From: G020348385 sp964538085
Lineage (GTDB): Bacteria > Acidobacteriota > Aminicenantia > Aminicenantales > Aminicenantaceae
Length of the DNA stretch: 64,000 bases
Direction of reading: 5' to 3'
Assembly (NCBI GenBank): GCA_964538085.1
Contig: CAZIDF010000019.1
Span: 3,621-67,620 of the forward strand
In this document: positions 1-9,093 of the stretch, in pieces
Layout of the letters: each line of letters begins with the position of its first letter
Position numbering within the stretch: the first letter of the stretch is position 1
The notes under the pieces: model-generated
What the model saw: only the letters and a program-made list of their open reading frames with translations
Told to the model about the DNA's origin: nothing
The model's database searches: none
Made by a program: the position numbers and the translations under genes

Positions 1-1463
1 CCCGGGAAGTGGGCATGCGGAAAGTCTTGGGAGCCCAGCGATACCAGCTTATCAAGCAGTTTATAGGAGAATCCCTTCTTCTTACTCTGGTGGCCATGTT
101 TATCTCGATAGCCTCAGTCGAATTGCTTCTGCCTTTCTTTTCTGCTTTGGTAGGAAAACCTGTAGAATTCCACTACGGTCAAAATATCTTATTTTTGGCC
201 GGATTTTTCCTCGTTGCCCTGCTGGTCGGTGTCATTTCCAGTGTTTATCCGGCCGTTTTTTTGTCCAGGCATCAGCCCATCAAGACGTTGAAAGGCATCA
301 AAGAAACGGCCAAGACCTCGTTCGGACAAATCATATTTAAAAGATCGTTGGTCGTCATCCAGTTTGTCGTTTCAATCCTGTTGATCGTGTGCACACTGAT
401 TATCAATCAACAATTGAAATTTATGAGGTCTGCCCATTTGGGGTTTGACAAGGAGCACATGATCACCGTGCCCGTTCAATCCGATTCCGGACGAAAACAA
501 TATGAGGCGATAAAAAACGAGCTTCTGGCCAATCCAGAGGTCATAGGAGCGACAGCCTGCTTGCGGGCGCCTATTTCGGGAAATGTCATTGTGACCTATG
601 GACGCCCAGCAGGCGCAAGTCGAGAGCAGGCTTTTCTTGTCTATCACAATTTTGTCGACATGGATTACATGGATAATTTCGGGATCGAGCTGGCAGCTGG
701 AAGGAAGTTTTCGAGAGAATTCGCCACGGATGTCAAGGAAGCATTCATTGTCAACGAGGCGACGGTCCGAAAATCCGGTTTTTCGTCTGCCGAAGAGGCC
801 ATAAACAAGAGATTCCAAACTGGATTGGGAATACAAGGCACGATCATCGGTGTCATGAAGGACTTTCACATGTCTTCCTTCCATGAAGAGATCGAACCGA
901 TGATCTTTAGCTTCGATCCCGAATATTTCTGGGAAATAAATGTCAAAATAAGTTCGGATAATATCCAGGGAACCCTCGCATCGATGGAAAAAACGTTCAA
1001 AAGATTTCTTCCCGATTATCCGTTCAACTTTTCCTTTTTGGATGAGGATATCAATGCACTCTATCTTGGAGAAGAACAGACAGGGAAGATCATTCGGACA
1101 TTTTCTCTTATCGCTATTCTCATCGCATGTCTGGGTCTATTCGGTCTGGCCGCCTTTGCCGCGGAAAAACGTACCAAAGAGATCGGCATCCGGAAGGTTC
1201 TGGGAGCGACATCTTCCAACATCATGTTTCTCCTTTCCACGGAATTCACCAAGTGGGTTTTAATAGCAAATGTTCTAGCCTGGCCAATCGCTTATTTTGC
1301 CATGAACAATTGGCTTCAGGGATTTGCTTACCGTATCAGCATAAAGCCCTGGCCATTCGTACTGGGTGCTTTGCTTTCATTCACCATTGCCATGGTGACA
1401 GTCAGCTATCAGGCTCTCAAATCTGCCGTGTCCGATCCTGTGGAAAGCCTTAGGTATGAATGA
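1..1463 (+). CDS. MacB/FtsX-type ABC transporter permease, 5' end outside window
   Basis: C-terminal part of a large inner-membrane permease of the MacB/FtsX family, which with a MacB-like ATPase drives export or lipoprotein-type transport by mechanotransmission. The reading frame is open to the window edge: the codons just before the first possible start (GTG at 9) read Arg-Glu, which continues the conserved REVGMRKVLGA loop, so the true start lies upstream. Visible parts are an FtsX domain (first ~130 residues, three membrane segments), a periplasmic MacB_PCD-like domain (about 140-340), and a second FtsX domain with the repeated GIRKVLGA motif near residue 395. It ends in the family's ESLRYE tail. 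The next permease starts 20 bases later, so the two are probably co-transcribed. Confidence 0.9.
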   Translation, partial: REVGMRKVLGAQRYQLIKQFIGESLLLTLVAMFISIASVELLLPFFSALVGKPVEFHYGQNILFLAGFFLVALLVGVISSVYPAVFLSRHQPIKTLKGIKETAKTSFGQIIFKRSLVVIQFVVSILLIVCTLIINQQLKFMRSAHLGFDKEHMITVPVQSDSGRKQYEAIKNELLANPEVIGATACLRAPISGNVIVTYGRPAGASREQAFLVYHNFVDMDYMDNFGIELAAGRKFSREFATDVKEAFIVNEATVRKSGFSSAEEAINKRFQTGLGIQGTIIGVMKDFHMSSFHEEIEPMIFSFDPEYFWEINVKISSDNIQGTLASMEKTFKRFLPDYPFNFSFLDEDINALYLGEEQTGKIIRTFSLIAILIACLGLFGLAAFAAEKRTKEIGIRKVLGATSSNIMFLLSTEFTKWVLIANVLAWPIAYFAMNNWLQGFAYRISIKPWPFVLGALLSFTIAMVTVSYQALKSAVSDPVESLRYE

Positions 1464-1483
1464 TGAATAAGGGGAATTGAATC

Positions 1484-3862
1484 ATGTTTCTGAATTATGT
1501 GAAAATCGCATGGCGAAATATCAAGAGATACAAAGGGTATTCCTTTATCAATATCTTCGGCCTTGCCGTGGGTTTAGCCTGCTGTATCCTCATCCTTCTT
1601 TGGGTTCAAGATGAGCTGAGCTATGACCGTTTTCACACGAATGGAGACAAACTGTATCGAATTGTCACAGAATTCCACAAAACAGAACCTGTGACGCACT
1701 ATTGGCCGGTTTGTGCTCCGCTGGCTCCTGCCCTGAAGCAGGAATATCCTGAAGTCGCCAGGGCCACACGTTTCACCCAGTTGAGAAGAGGTCAGTTGGT
1801 CAAATTCGGAGAAAAAAAATTCTTGGAGTCTATGATCTGCCTGACAGATCCTGATTTTTTCGCCATGTTTACCTTTCCTTTTCTTGAAGGAGATCCCCAA
1901 ACAGCCCTTTCCAATCCCGACTCCATCGTTCTAGTGGAATCGGCCTCTTCCAAGTATTTTGGTGATGAAAATCCGATCGGCAAGGTCCTCAACATCAACA
2001 ATCAACACGACTTCACTGTTACTGGAATTGTGAAGGAGATCCCTGAAAATTCCACTATTCAGTTCGATTTTCTGTTGCCGTTCGTCCGTATCGAAGATTT
2101 TGAAACAGCATGGGCTGTTTTGGATAATTGGACGCTCAGCGGGTTCGCCACGTATCTCCAGCTTGAAAAAACAGCATCTGCAGATGCGCTGGAAAACAAG
2201 ATCGCCTATTATCTAAAAAAACATGTCCCCGAATCAGAAGACGTTATTTATCTCCAGCCTTTTGAGGACATCCATCTGTATTCCTCACAAATACAGTTCG
2301 GTGTCGAGGGCCAGGGAGATATCACCTATGTTTACATCTTCTCTCTTGTCGCTTTTTTTGTCTTGGTCATCGCCTGTATCAATTTCATGAATCTTGCCAC
2401 CGCGCGGTCAGCCACCCGTGCTAGAGAAGTGGGATTGAGGAAAGTTGTCGGAGCCAAACGTTCCCAACTCATCAGGCAATTTTTTTCTGAATCAGTGGGC
2501 ATGGCTTTACTCTCCTTGATTCTTGCTGTGGTTCTGGTCGAGCTGTTTCTTCCAGTCTTTGCAAACCTTTCCGGAAAGACCCTGGTTTTGAATTTATCCA
2601 GTCACCTCCATATCGTGTTGGCCATAATCATCCTAACTCTGTTCACCGGTTTCCTATCAGGAACCTATCCAGCGCTGTTCCTTTCTTCTCTCAGGCCTGT
2701 TAAAGTCCTGAAGGGAACGCTCAAATCAGAAGGACGGGGCTTCATATTCAGGCGGATCCTTGTGGTCTCACAATTTTCTCTTTCCATTCTGCTCATCATC
2801 TGTACGATCGTTGTCTCTCGCCAGATTGGCTATATGCAAAATAAAAAACTGGGTTTTGACAGGGAGCGTGTGGTTTATCTTCCGATAAGAGAAGAGCTGT
2901 CCGAGAGATATGAGACATTGAAAACTGAATTGGTCAAAAAGGCAGGCATCATGAATGTGGCAGCCTCTTCCAGTTTGCCCACATCCGGCGTGATCCTCAC
3001 GACGGATAAAGTGTCTTGGGAAGGCAAAAATCCAGAGGATAATGTCGTTTTGGAAGTCACTTCCACAGGCTACGATTTTATCGAGACATTCGACATGAAA
3101 GTGGTCGAAGGGAGAAGTTTTTCCAAAGAATTTTTGACGGATGAGGAAGAAGCCATCGTGATCAACGAAACGGCCAAGAAGATCATCGGAATGGAAAATC
3201 CGGTAGGAAAACAGCTGATTTTTGGCGATTCGGCCACAACCATTATCGGAGTCGTCAAAGATTATCATTTCAAATCCATGCACAGCGAGATAGAACCCTT
3301 GATCATGGCCATCGTTCCCAGCCTCTACCGGTATATTTTCATCAAGCTGGAATCTGGAGATATCCCGAATTCATTGGCCAATATTGAAAAGACTTGGAAC
3401 AGGGTCATTCCCGAGACTCCGTTTGAGTACCATTTTTTGGATGAGGCCTATGATAAACTCTATCGATCGGAAATGCGCATGGGGACTCTGTTCAATTACT
3501 TCACCGTTTTAGGCATATTGATTTCCTGTTTGGGGTTGTTCGGTCTGGCATCCTTCATGGCAGAGAAACGGACAAAAGAGATCGGCGTCCGGAAAGTTCT
3601 AGGGGCATCGCTTTCTGGGATAGTGCTGCTGCTGAATAAGCAATTTGCCCGATGGGTTTTGATAGCCAATTTACTGTCTTGGCCGGTCGCGTATTACGCT
3701 ATGTCCAGGTGGCTCCAGGGATTTGCCTATCGAATAAACCTGGGGATCTGGATTTTTGTTCTGGCCGCATCCATCGCTTTGGTGATTGCCGTGATGACTG
3801 TCAGCTATCAATCCGTCAAAGCCGCTCTGGCCAATCCTGCGGAGTCATTGAGGTACGAATAA
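1484..3862 (+). CDS. MacB/FtsX-type ABC transporter permease
   Basis: Full-length permease of 792 residues, paralogous to its neighbours. It starts MFLNYVKIAWRN, the usual cytoplasmic lead-in, followed by one membrane segment (about 20-42), a large periplasmic MacB_PCD-like domain, an FtsX domain with three segments (about 285-420, motif GLRKVVGAKR), a second periplasmic domain and a second FtsX domain (about 670-790, motif GVRKVLGAS). It ends AESLRYE. AAGGGG lies just upstream of the ATG. It probably pairs with the ATPase at 6700-7365. The substrate cannot be read from sequence; efflux of a toxic compound, peptide or lipid is inference from the TolC-like gene in the same operon. Confidence 0.92.
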   Translation: MFLNYVKIAWRNIKRYKGYSFINIFGLAVGLACCILILLWVQDELSYDRFHTNGDKLYRIVTEFHKTEPVTHYWPVCAPLAPALKQEYPEVARATRFTQLRRGQLVKFGEKKFLESMICLTDPDFFAMFTFPFLEGDPQTALSNPDSIVLVESASSKYFGDENPIGKVLNINNQHDFTVTGIVKEIPENSTIQFDFLLPFVRIEDFETAWAVLDNWTLSGFATYLQLEKTASADALENKIAYYLKKHVPESEDVIYLQPFEDIHLYSSQIQFGVEGQGDITYVYIFSLVAFFVLVIACINFMNLATARSATRAREVGLRKVVGAKRSQLIRQFFSESVGMALLSLILAVVLVELFLPVFANLSGKTLVLNLSSHLHIVLAIIILTLFTGFLSGTYPALFLSSLRPVKVLKGTLKSEGRGFIFRRILVVSQFSLSILLIICTIVVSRQIGYMQNKKLGFDRERVVYLPIREELSERYETLKTELVKKAGIMNVAASSSLPTSGVILTTDKVSWEGKNPEDNVVLEVTSTGYDFIETFDMKVVEGRSFSKEFLTDEEEAIVINETAKKIIGMENPVGKQLIFGDSATTIIGVVKDYHFKSMHSEIEPLIMAIVPSLYRYIFIKLESGDIPNSLANIEKTWNRVIPETPFEYHFLDEAYDKLYRSEMRMGTLFNYFTVLGILISCLGLFGLASFMAEKRTKEIGVRKVLGASLSGIVLLLNKQFARWVLIANLLSWPVAYYAMSRWLQGFAYRINLGIWIFVLAASIALVIAVMTVSYQSVKAALANPAESLRYE

Positions 3863-3956
3863 TGATTAGGGGCTGTCATATCTGGGACATCCAAATGAGG
3901 CAGTTGTAGGGTGGTACCTGATGGGACGTTCCCACTAGAAAAAAAGGAGGATTGAG

Positions 3957-4241
3957 ATGAAAGAAGTTGTGCTTCAGATACCGACTCTGGAATCAGAGCA
4001 AAATATCGACATCGAGGTAAAGATCAACGGGAAAAAAAGGACCTTGCACTACAGGGTAGAGATCATAGCCTGGGAAGATTACGATGAAGAAACCGCGGAT
4101 AGGGTCGATGTGATTAAAAGAGTTATAAGGCAGTATGATAAGGATTGGAGGTTGATCGAGATCGGGATGCCCACGGACACACACATTCCGATCATGTTTC
4201 GAAAACGGCGCGAGGTCAAGGTTGAGGAGGCCGATGTTTAG
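3957..4241 (+). CDS. Conserved-looking small hypothetical protein inside ABC operon
   Basis: A 94-residue soluble protein with no signal peptide or membrane segment and no family I recognise. It has a strong ribosome site (AAAAAGGAGG, then ATTGAG) before its ATG. Its last 8 bases overlap the ATG of the next permease (ATGTTTAG), which is typical of translational coupling. The composition is charged, with a predicted beta-rich start (VVLQIPTLES, DIEVKINGKK) and an Arg/Lys-rich end (RKRREVKVEE). Its place between two permeases suggests a role with the transporter, but this is inference only. Confidence 0.75.
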   Translation: MKEVVLQIPTLESEQNIDIEVKINGKKRTLHYRVEIIAWEDYDEETADRVDVIKRVIRQYDKDWRLIEIGMPTDTHIPIMFRKRREVKVEEADV

Positions 4242-6642
4242 GAACTACATCAAAATTTCTGCCAGGAACCTTTTGAAGCAGAAAGTCTATTCCTTTATCA
4301 ATATTTTCGGTCTAGCCACTGCTATTGCCTTTTGTATCCTTATCTTTTTGTTCGTTCGGGATGAGGTAACCCACGATAGCTTTCATCAGAAGGCAAATCG
4401 ATTGTTCAGGGTGATCATTTTGAGCAAGAATGAAGACGGCAGCGTGTCATCCCATGCCTTGACACCACCTCCACTTGGACCAGCACTCCAGGAAGAGTTT
4501 CTCGATGTGGCCCACATGGCTAGGTTCGAAAAAAGAGGAGAAGTGGTCCATTATCAGGGGAAGTCCTCGAGGGAATCCATCACCCTGGCTGAGCCAGATT
4601 TCTTCGAAATGTTTAGCTTTCCGTTGATCCAGGGAGATCCACCCACAGTGCTCGAGGATCGCAACTCCGTGGTATTAAGAGAAGATGTGGCGACTAAGTA
4701 TTTTGGCAAACCGAATCCGATAGGTAAAATCCTGTCCATCAAGATGGGAGCGCGGTTTTTTGATTTTACCGTATCCGGAGTGGCTAAAAATGTCCCGTCG
4801 AATTCGAGCCTAACCTTTGATTTTCTCGTATCCTTCGACCGGGTCAAAGATTTCATGCCTGAGAGCCAACTAAATCAGTGGTTGGGTTTCACGACATTGA
4901 CATTCATCGAACTCCAGGAAAATGTGTCAGTCGCTGATTTCGAGAAAAAATTTCCTGTATTTATCAAAAAATATGCGGGTCAGGCTATCGATAAATACAT
5001 GAAATGGGATAATTTTGCCATCCAACTTAAACTTCAGCCCCTCGAGGATATCTATCTGAATACACAGATGAGTTCTTCCTACCAATCAGGCAGCAACCCT
5101 GTGTATTCCTACATACTTTCTGGGATAGCTTTTCTCATTTTGATCATTGCGGCAATCAATTACATGAATCTGGCAATCGCCCGATCTTCTATACGATTGC
5201 GTGAGATCGGGGTGCGGAAAGTGTTGGGAGCCAACCGGAAAAAATTGATGCATCAATTCCTGGGTGAGTCGCTCTTTTTTAGCTTCATATCCCTCTGTGT
5301 GGGAATCGTTCTGGCCGAGCTGTCCCTCCCCACTTTCAATAATTTTGCGGGGAAAAAACTCTCCATAAACTATCTGTCTGATTGGACAACGCTAGCTTCG
5401 TTTATGGGTTTGATGCTCTTTGTAGGCTTCGCTTCTGGATGTTATCCCGCTCTATTCCTGTCCAGTTTTCGTCCTGCAGAGGTATTTAGGAGTCATCTCA
5501 GGATCGGGGGAAAAAGCAAATTCAGCAAAGGGCTGGTTGTCGTGCAGTTCTTTTTGTCCATCTTTCTTATCATCAGCACGCTTGTCATGACTCAACAGCT
5601 CAATTATCTGCAAAACAAAAGCCTTGGATTCAAAGGGGAACAAGTCGTCATCATCCCGACACAGGGAAGCACGCAAGGAACCCTGCTGGTGGACCGTATC
5701 AGAAACGATTTGGCTTCCTATCCAAGTGTCCTCAAAGCCGCGGGCTCGGTTGTATCGTTAGGAAATGACAAAACATACATTGCCAGCCCTGTGAGGTTCG
5801 AAAATAAACAAGTCATGTCACATTATTTTCTCATCGATTTTGATTTTCTCGAGACAATAGGGCTTGAAACTGTTGCTGGCAGGGATTTTGCGAGAGAATT
5901 TACCGCTGATCCCCAAGAATCGGTGATTGTCAACGAAAGACTCGTGAAGGAAATGGGTTGGGATTCAGCTATCGGGAAAAAAATCAAGACTTTCATGGGC
6001 AGGAAAGATCTTTTGACCGTTGTCGGCGTGGTTAAGGACTTTCATTTCGAATCACTACACAATCAGATCAAACCCGCTATCTTTTATATCGAACCTCGGT
6101 GGCCGCAGGAGTTTATTTATGTCAAGATCAGCCCGGACAACATTCCTGCTAGTCTAGGGCTTTTAGGAGACACGTGGAAAAAGAATGCACCCAATTTTCC
6201 TTTTATGTATTCTTTCCTCGATGAGGAGTTCGAGAAGCTTTACAGATCCGAAAAGCGATGGAGCCTGATCCTGGGTTGCACATCGGTTTTCGCGATCCTC
6301 ATTTCCTGTTTGGGTCTTTTTGGCCTTTCGGCACTGGCCATTGCCCGGCGAACGAAGGAGATCGGAATTCGCAAGGTTCTGGGAGCATCTGTCCAAGGCC
6401 TTGCTAGAATGGTGAGTATAGATTTCCTGAAACTTGTTTTCATCGCCAACATACTTGCATGGCCGATAGCATATTATGCCATGAGTCGCTGGCTCCGGAG
6501 CTTTGCCTTCCGGATCGACATCCAGGTGTGGGTATTCCTTTTGGCTGCCTTGGTGGCTGCCGCTATCGCCCTGTTGACGGTGGGCTCTCAGGCTGTAAGA
6601 GCTGCGATGGCAAATCCTGTCGAGTCCTTGAGATATGAATAG
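4234..6642 (+). CDS. MacB/FtsX-type ABC transporter permease
   Basis: Third large permease of the operon, about 802 residues from the ATG at 4234 (MFRNYIKISARN), which matches the start of its paralog at 1484 and follows AGGAGG. An in-frame TTG at 4222 is possible but less likely. Order of parts: N-terminal membrane segment, periplasmic MacB_PCD-like domain, FtsX domain with GVRKVLGANR, second periplasmic domain, second FtsX domain with GIRKVLGAS, and an ESLRYE tail. The start overlaps the end of the small gene upstream. It shares near-identical stretches with the 1484 gene (for example YSFINIFGLA), so the two arose by duplication. Confidence 0.92.
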   Translation: MFRNYIKISARNLLKQKVYSFINIFGLATAIAFCILIFLFVRDEVTHDSFHQKANRLFRVIILSKNEDGSVSSHALTPPPLGPALQEEFLDVAHMARFEKRGEVVHYQGKSSRESITLAEPDFFEMFSFPLIQGDPPTVLEDRNSVVLREDVATKYFGKPNPIGKILSIKMGARFFDFTVSGVAKNVPSNSSLTFDFLVSFDRVKDFMPESQLNQWLGFTTLTFIELQENVSVADFEKKFPVFIKKYAGQAIDKYMKWDNFAIQLKLQPLEDIYLNTQMSSSYQSGSNPVYSYILSGIAFLILIIAAINYMNLAIARSSIRLREIGVRKVLGANRKKLMHQFLGESLFFSFISLCVGIVLAELSLPTFNNFAGKKLSINYLSDWTTLASFMGLMLFVGFASGCYPALFLSSFRPAEVFRSHLRIGGKSKFSKGLVVVQFFLSIFLIISTLVMTQQLNYLQNKSLGFKGEQVVIIPTQGSTQGTLLVDRIRNDLASYPSVLKAAGSVVSLGNDKTYIASPVRFENKQVMSHYFLIDFDFLETIGLETVAGRDFAREFTADPQESVIVNERLVKEMGWDSAIGKKIKTFMGRKDLLTVVGVVKDFHFESLHNQIKPAIFYIEPRWPQEFIYVKISPDNIPASLGLLGDTWKKNAPNFPFMYSFLDEEFEKLYRSEKRWSLILGCTSVFAILISCLGLFGLSALAIARRTKEIGIRKVLGASVQGLARMVSIDFLKLVFIANILAWPIAYYAMSRWLRSFAFRIDIQVWVFLLAALVAAAIALLTVGSQAVRAAMANPVESLRYE

Positions 6643-6699
6643 AATTAAAAAGCTATACACTGTAAAATATTCGAGATTAACACAAGAATGGAGATCGAT

Positions 6700-7365
6700 A
6701 TGATAAAGATGAAAGAAATCACCAAGTTCTACTCGTCGGGTTTTGTCAAAACTTTTGTCCTTCGCAACATCGACTTGGATGTGAAGGAAGGGGAGTTTTT
6801 GACCATCATGGGACCCTCTGGGGCGGGAAAGTCTACCCTATTGTATATTCTTGGCATGCTGGATTCGCCCTCCAACGGAGAGTATTTTTTCTATGACAAA
6901 CCTGTCCACAGACTGAGCGAAAGGCAGCTGTCCGACCTTCACAAGAATCATATAGGGTTTGTCTTCCAGAGTTATCATCTCATCGATGACCTGACCGTTT
7001 ATGAAAATCTTGAAACACCGCTCCTGTACAAAAAGGTCAAAGGCTCTGAACGGAAGGGCAAGATCGCCGAGATGCTCGATCGCTTTAACATGGTGGCCAA
7101 GAAAGACCTCTTTCCCAACCAACTATCAGGTGGCCAACAACAAAAGGTGGCCGTTGCCAGGGCGATCATCATCAATCCTAAGCTGATACTGGCCGATGAA
7201 CCCACCGGCAATTTGAACACCAAAGAGGGGACAGAAGTGATGGAGCTTCTAAAAGAATTGAACGAGAGCGGGACCACGATCATTCAGGTCACTCACTCGG
7301 AAAAAAACGCTGGCTATGGCCAAAGAATCATTAACTTGGTCGATGGATGGATCGTGGATAAGTGA
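6700..7365 (+). CDS. MacB/LolD-type ABC transporter ATP-binding protein
   Basis: Cytoplasmic ATPase of about 221 residues that powers the permeases encoded upstream. Walker A is GPSGAGKST (about residues 38-46), followed by a Q-loop (GFVFQS), signature LSGGQQQKVAVARAI, Walker B LILADEPTGNL and an H-loop in QVTHSEKNAGYG. This is the MacB/LolD/FtsE subfamily. Two ATGs are possible: 6688 and 6700. The second is preferred because GGAG lies six bases before it and the protein then starts MIKMKEITKFY, as in relatives. The stop is 35 bases before the TolC-like gene. Confidence 0.93.
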   Translation: MIKMKEITKFYSSGFVKTFVLRNIDLDVKEGEFLTIMGPSGAGKSTLLYILGMLDSPSNGEYFFYDKPVHRLSERQLSDLHKNHIGFVFQSYHLIDDLTVYENLETPLLYKKVKGSERKGKIAEMLDRFNMVAKKDLFPNQLSGGQQQKVAVARAIIINPKLILADEPTGNLNTKEGTEVMELLKELNESGTTIIQVTHSEKNAGYGQRIINLVDGWIVDK

Positions 7366-7400
7366 TGCACTGAAAAAATTGTGTTGTCGGAGGAATTACG

Positions 7401-8963
7401 ATGAAAAAGACAAAACTCTTGAATATTCTGCTGATCTTGGCTTTGGCTACAACATTGTGGAGTCATCAGACGGAAAAACAACTTTCCTTAGATGACTGTA
7501 TCGTTGGGGCCTTGAAAAGAAATTTGGGTTTAGCTGTGGAAGTGTTCAATCCTCAGTTGGCAGACATATCTATCACACAAGCAAAGGAAAAATTTCTGCC
7601 TTCTCTCATACTTGGGATCGACCGGCAAGAAACCAATCAACCTTCCTTTTCGTGGATCGAAGCAGGTGATCAGGTGCAAGAACAGTTCAGGGATTATTAT
7701 GGCCAACTCACTCAGGAGATACCCACGGGTGGAAATTTTGAATTGCAGTTGTATTCGTACCAGACAGAAACGACGGCAAGATTCCAGACCATCAATCCTA
7801 GGTTCGGAAGTCAGATTCGATTTAATTTCACACAACCCATTCTGAAAAACTTTGGATTCAAAGTCTCCCAAAGGGAAATCATAATCGCCAAGAACAACAC
7901 GGCCATTTCAGAAATTCAGTTGAAACAGACTCTACTGGACACGATTTACAGTGTGGAGGAAGCCTACTGGAATTATGTGGGAAGCATCGAATATTACAAA
8001 GTGATGGAAAACTCCTTGAAACTGGCGCAAGATCTGCTGGCAAAAAACAAAAGAGAGGTGGAAGTGGGAATGCTGGCCCCGATCGAAGTTTTAACCGCAA
8101 GGTCCGAAGTCGCACGGAGAGAAGCCGATATTCTTCAAGCCGAGTCGTTGATCAAAAGCAGACAGGATCAACTGAAAACCATCCTGAATCTTTCCCCGAT
8201 GGAAGACATAGATCTGACGAAAATCGTGCCCACAGATACGCCTACGTTCGAAGAGAAGGTTGTCAGCCTGGAAGAGGCGCTGTCCACGGGTCTGCAGATG
8301 AGACCCGATTTGCAGGCAATCCGAGTCGATTTGAAAAATAAAGATTTTGACCTGGGCTATGCCAAAAACCAGCTCCTGCCGGAACTAAATTTTCAGGCCT
8401 CTCTCTGGAGCCCAGGATTATCTGGAACGCAGCAAATCTATGAAAATGACAATCCATTGACCGGGAATATCATTGGAACAGTTCCGGGGAAATCTTCGGA
8501 TGCGCTGAGAGATGCCTTCCAGTTCAAATACAAAAACTGGACTTTGGGTGTAACACTTTCCATTCCCATAACATCGATCGTCACTCGTGCACAGTATGCC
8601 CAGGCCAGAGTGAGTCTCGATCAAGCCCAAGTCAACTTGCAGAATCAAGAACTACAGGCTTTTTTAGAGATAAGGAATGCCGTCCGGGATGTGCAAACAA
8701 ATTACAAGCAGGTCCAGGCATATAAACTTGCAAGAGAGCTGGCACAGGAAAAGCTCGAGGCCGAACAGAAAAAGTTGAAGGTGGGTTTGGCGACGAACTA
8801 TGAAGTACTCCTCCATCAGAGAGATCTTTCCGATGCACAGAGTTCTGAGCTTAGGGCTATCATTGACTATAATCTTGCTCTGGCCGCTTTAGACAGGGCC
8901 TTGGGTACGACTTTGGAGAAAAAGAACATCAAAATGACCGATGTTTGGTCAACCACCGATTAG
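7401..8963 (+). CDS. TolC-family outer membrane efflux protein
   Basis: 520-residue outer-membrane channel of the TolC/OEP family, the exit duct for a three-part efflux or secretion machine. A Sec signal peptide is visible (KKTKLLNILLILALATTLWS), then two OEP repeats made of long alpha-helical stretches (about 170-290 and 380-500) with typical Ala/Gln/Leu-rich heptads such as EVLTARSEVARREADILQAE. GGAGG precedes the ATG. It closes the ABC operon. A membrane-fusion (HlyD/MacA) partner is not between the permeases and this gene; if present, it should lie left of the window. Confidence 0.92.
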   Translation: MKKTKLLNILLILALATTLWSHQTEKQLSLDDCIVGALKRNLGLAVEVFNPQLADISITQAKEKFLPSLILGIDRQETNQPSFSWIEAGDQVQEQFRDYYGQLTQEIPTGGNFELQLYSYQTETTARFQTINPRFGSQIRFNFTQPILKNFGFKVSQREIIIAKNNTAISEIQLKQTLLDTIYSVEEAYWNYVGSIEYYKVMENSLKLAQDLLAKNKREVEVGMLAPIEVLTARSEVARREADILQAESLIKSRQDQLKTILNLSPMEDIDLTKIVPTDTPTFEEKVVSLEEALSTGLQMRPDLQAIRVDLKNKDFDLGYAKNQLLPELNFQASLWSPGLSGTQQIYENDNPLTGNIIGTVPGKSSDALRDAFQFKYKNWTLGVTLSIPITSIVTRAQYAQARVSLDQAQVNLQNQELQAFLEIRNAVRDVQTNYKQVQAYKLARELAQEKLEAEQKKLKVGLATNYEVLLHQRDLSDAQSSELRAIIDYNLALAALDRALGTTLEKKNIKMTDVWSTTD

Positions 8964-8992
8964 ATCGGTTTACTTCCTACAATCTCTATCAT

Positions 8993-9022
8993 TTTACTTT
9001 TTGTAATTCTCTAGAATATAAT
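8993..9022 (+). promoter_or_regulatory. Putative sigma-70-type promoter before tldD
   Basis: TATAAT at 9017-9022 with TTTACT 18 bases upstream (8993-8998), in the AT-rich gap between the TolC-like gene and the TldD gene. The -10 box is perfect and the -35 box is weak. It would give a leader of about 65 bases. Confidence 0.45.
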
Positions 9023-9093
9023 GAATCACTCTTTTCCAAAAAAATGCTTAGCTTTTGCATTCTCCAGAAAAAAATCATTAGGTGAGGTCAAAC

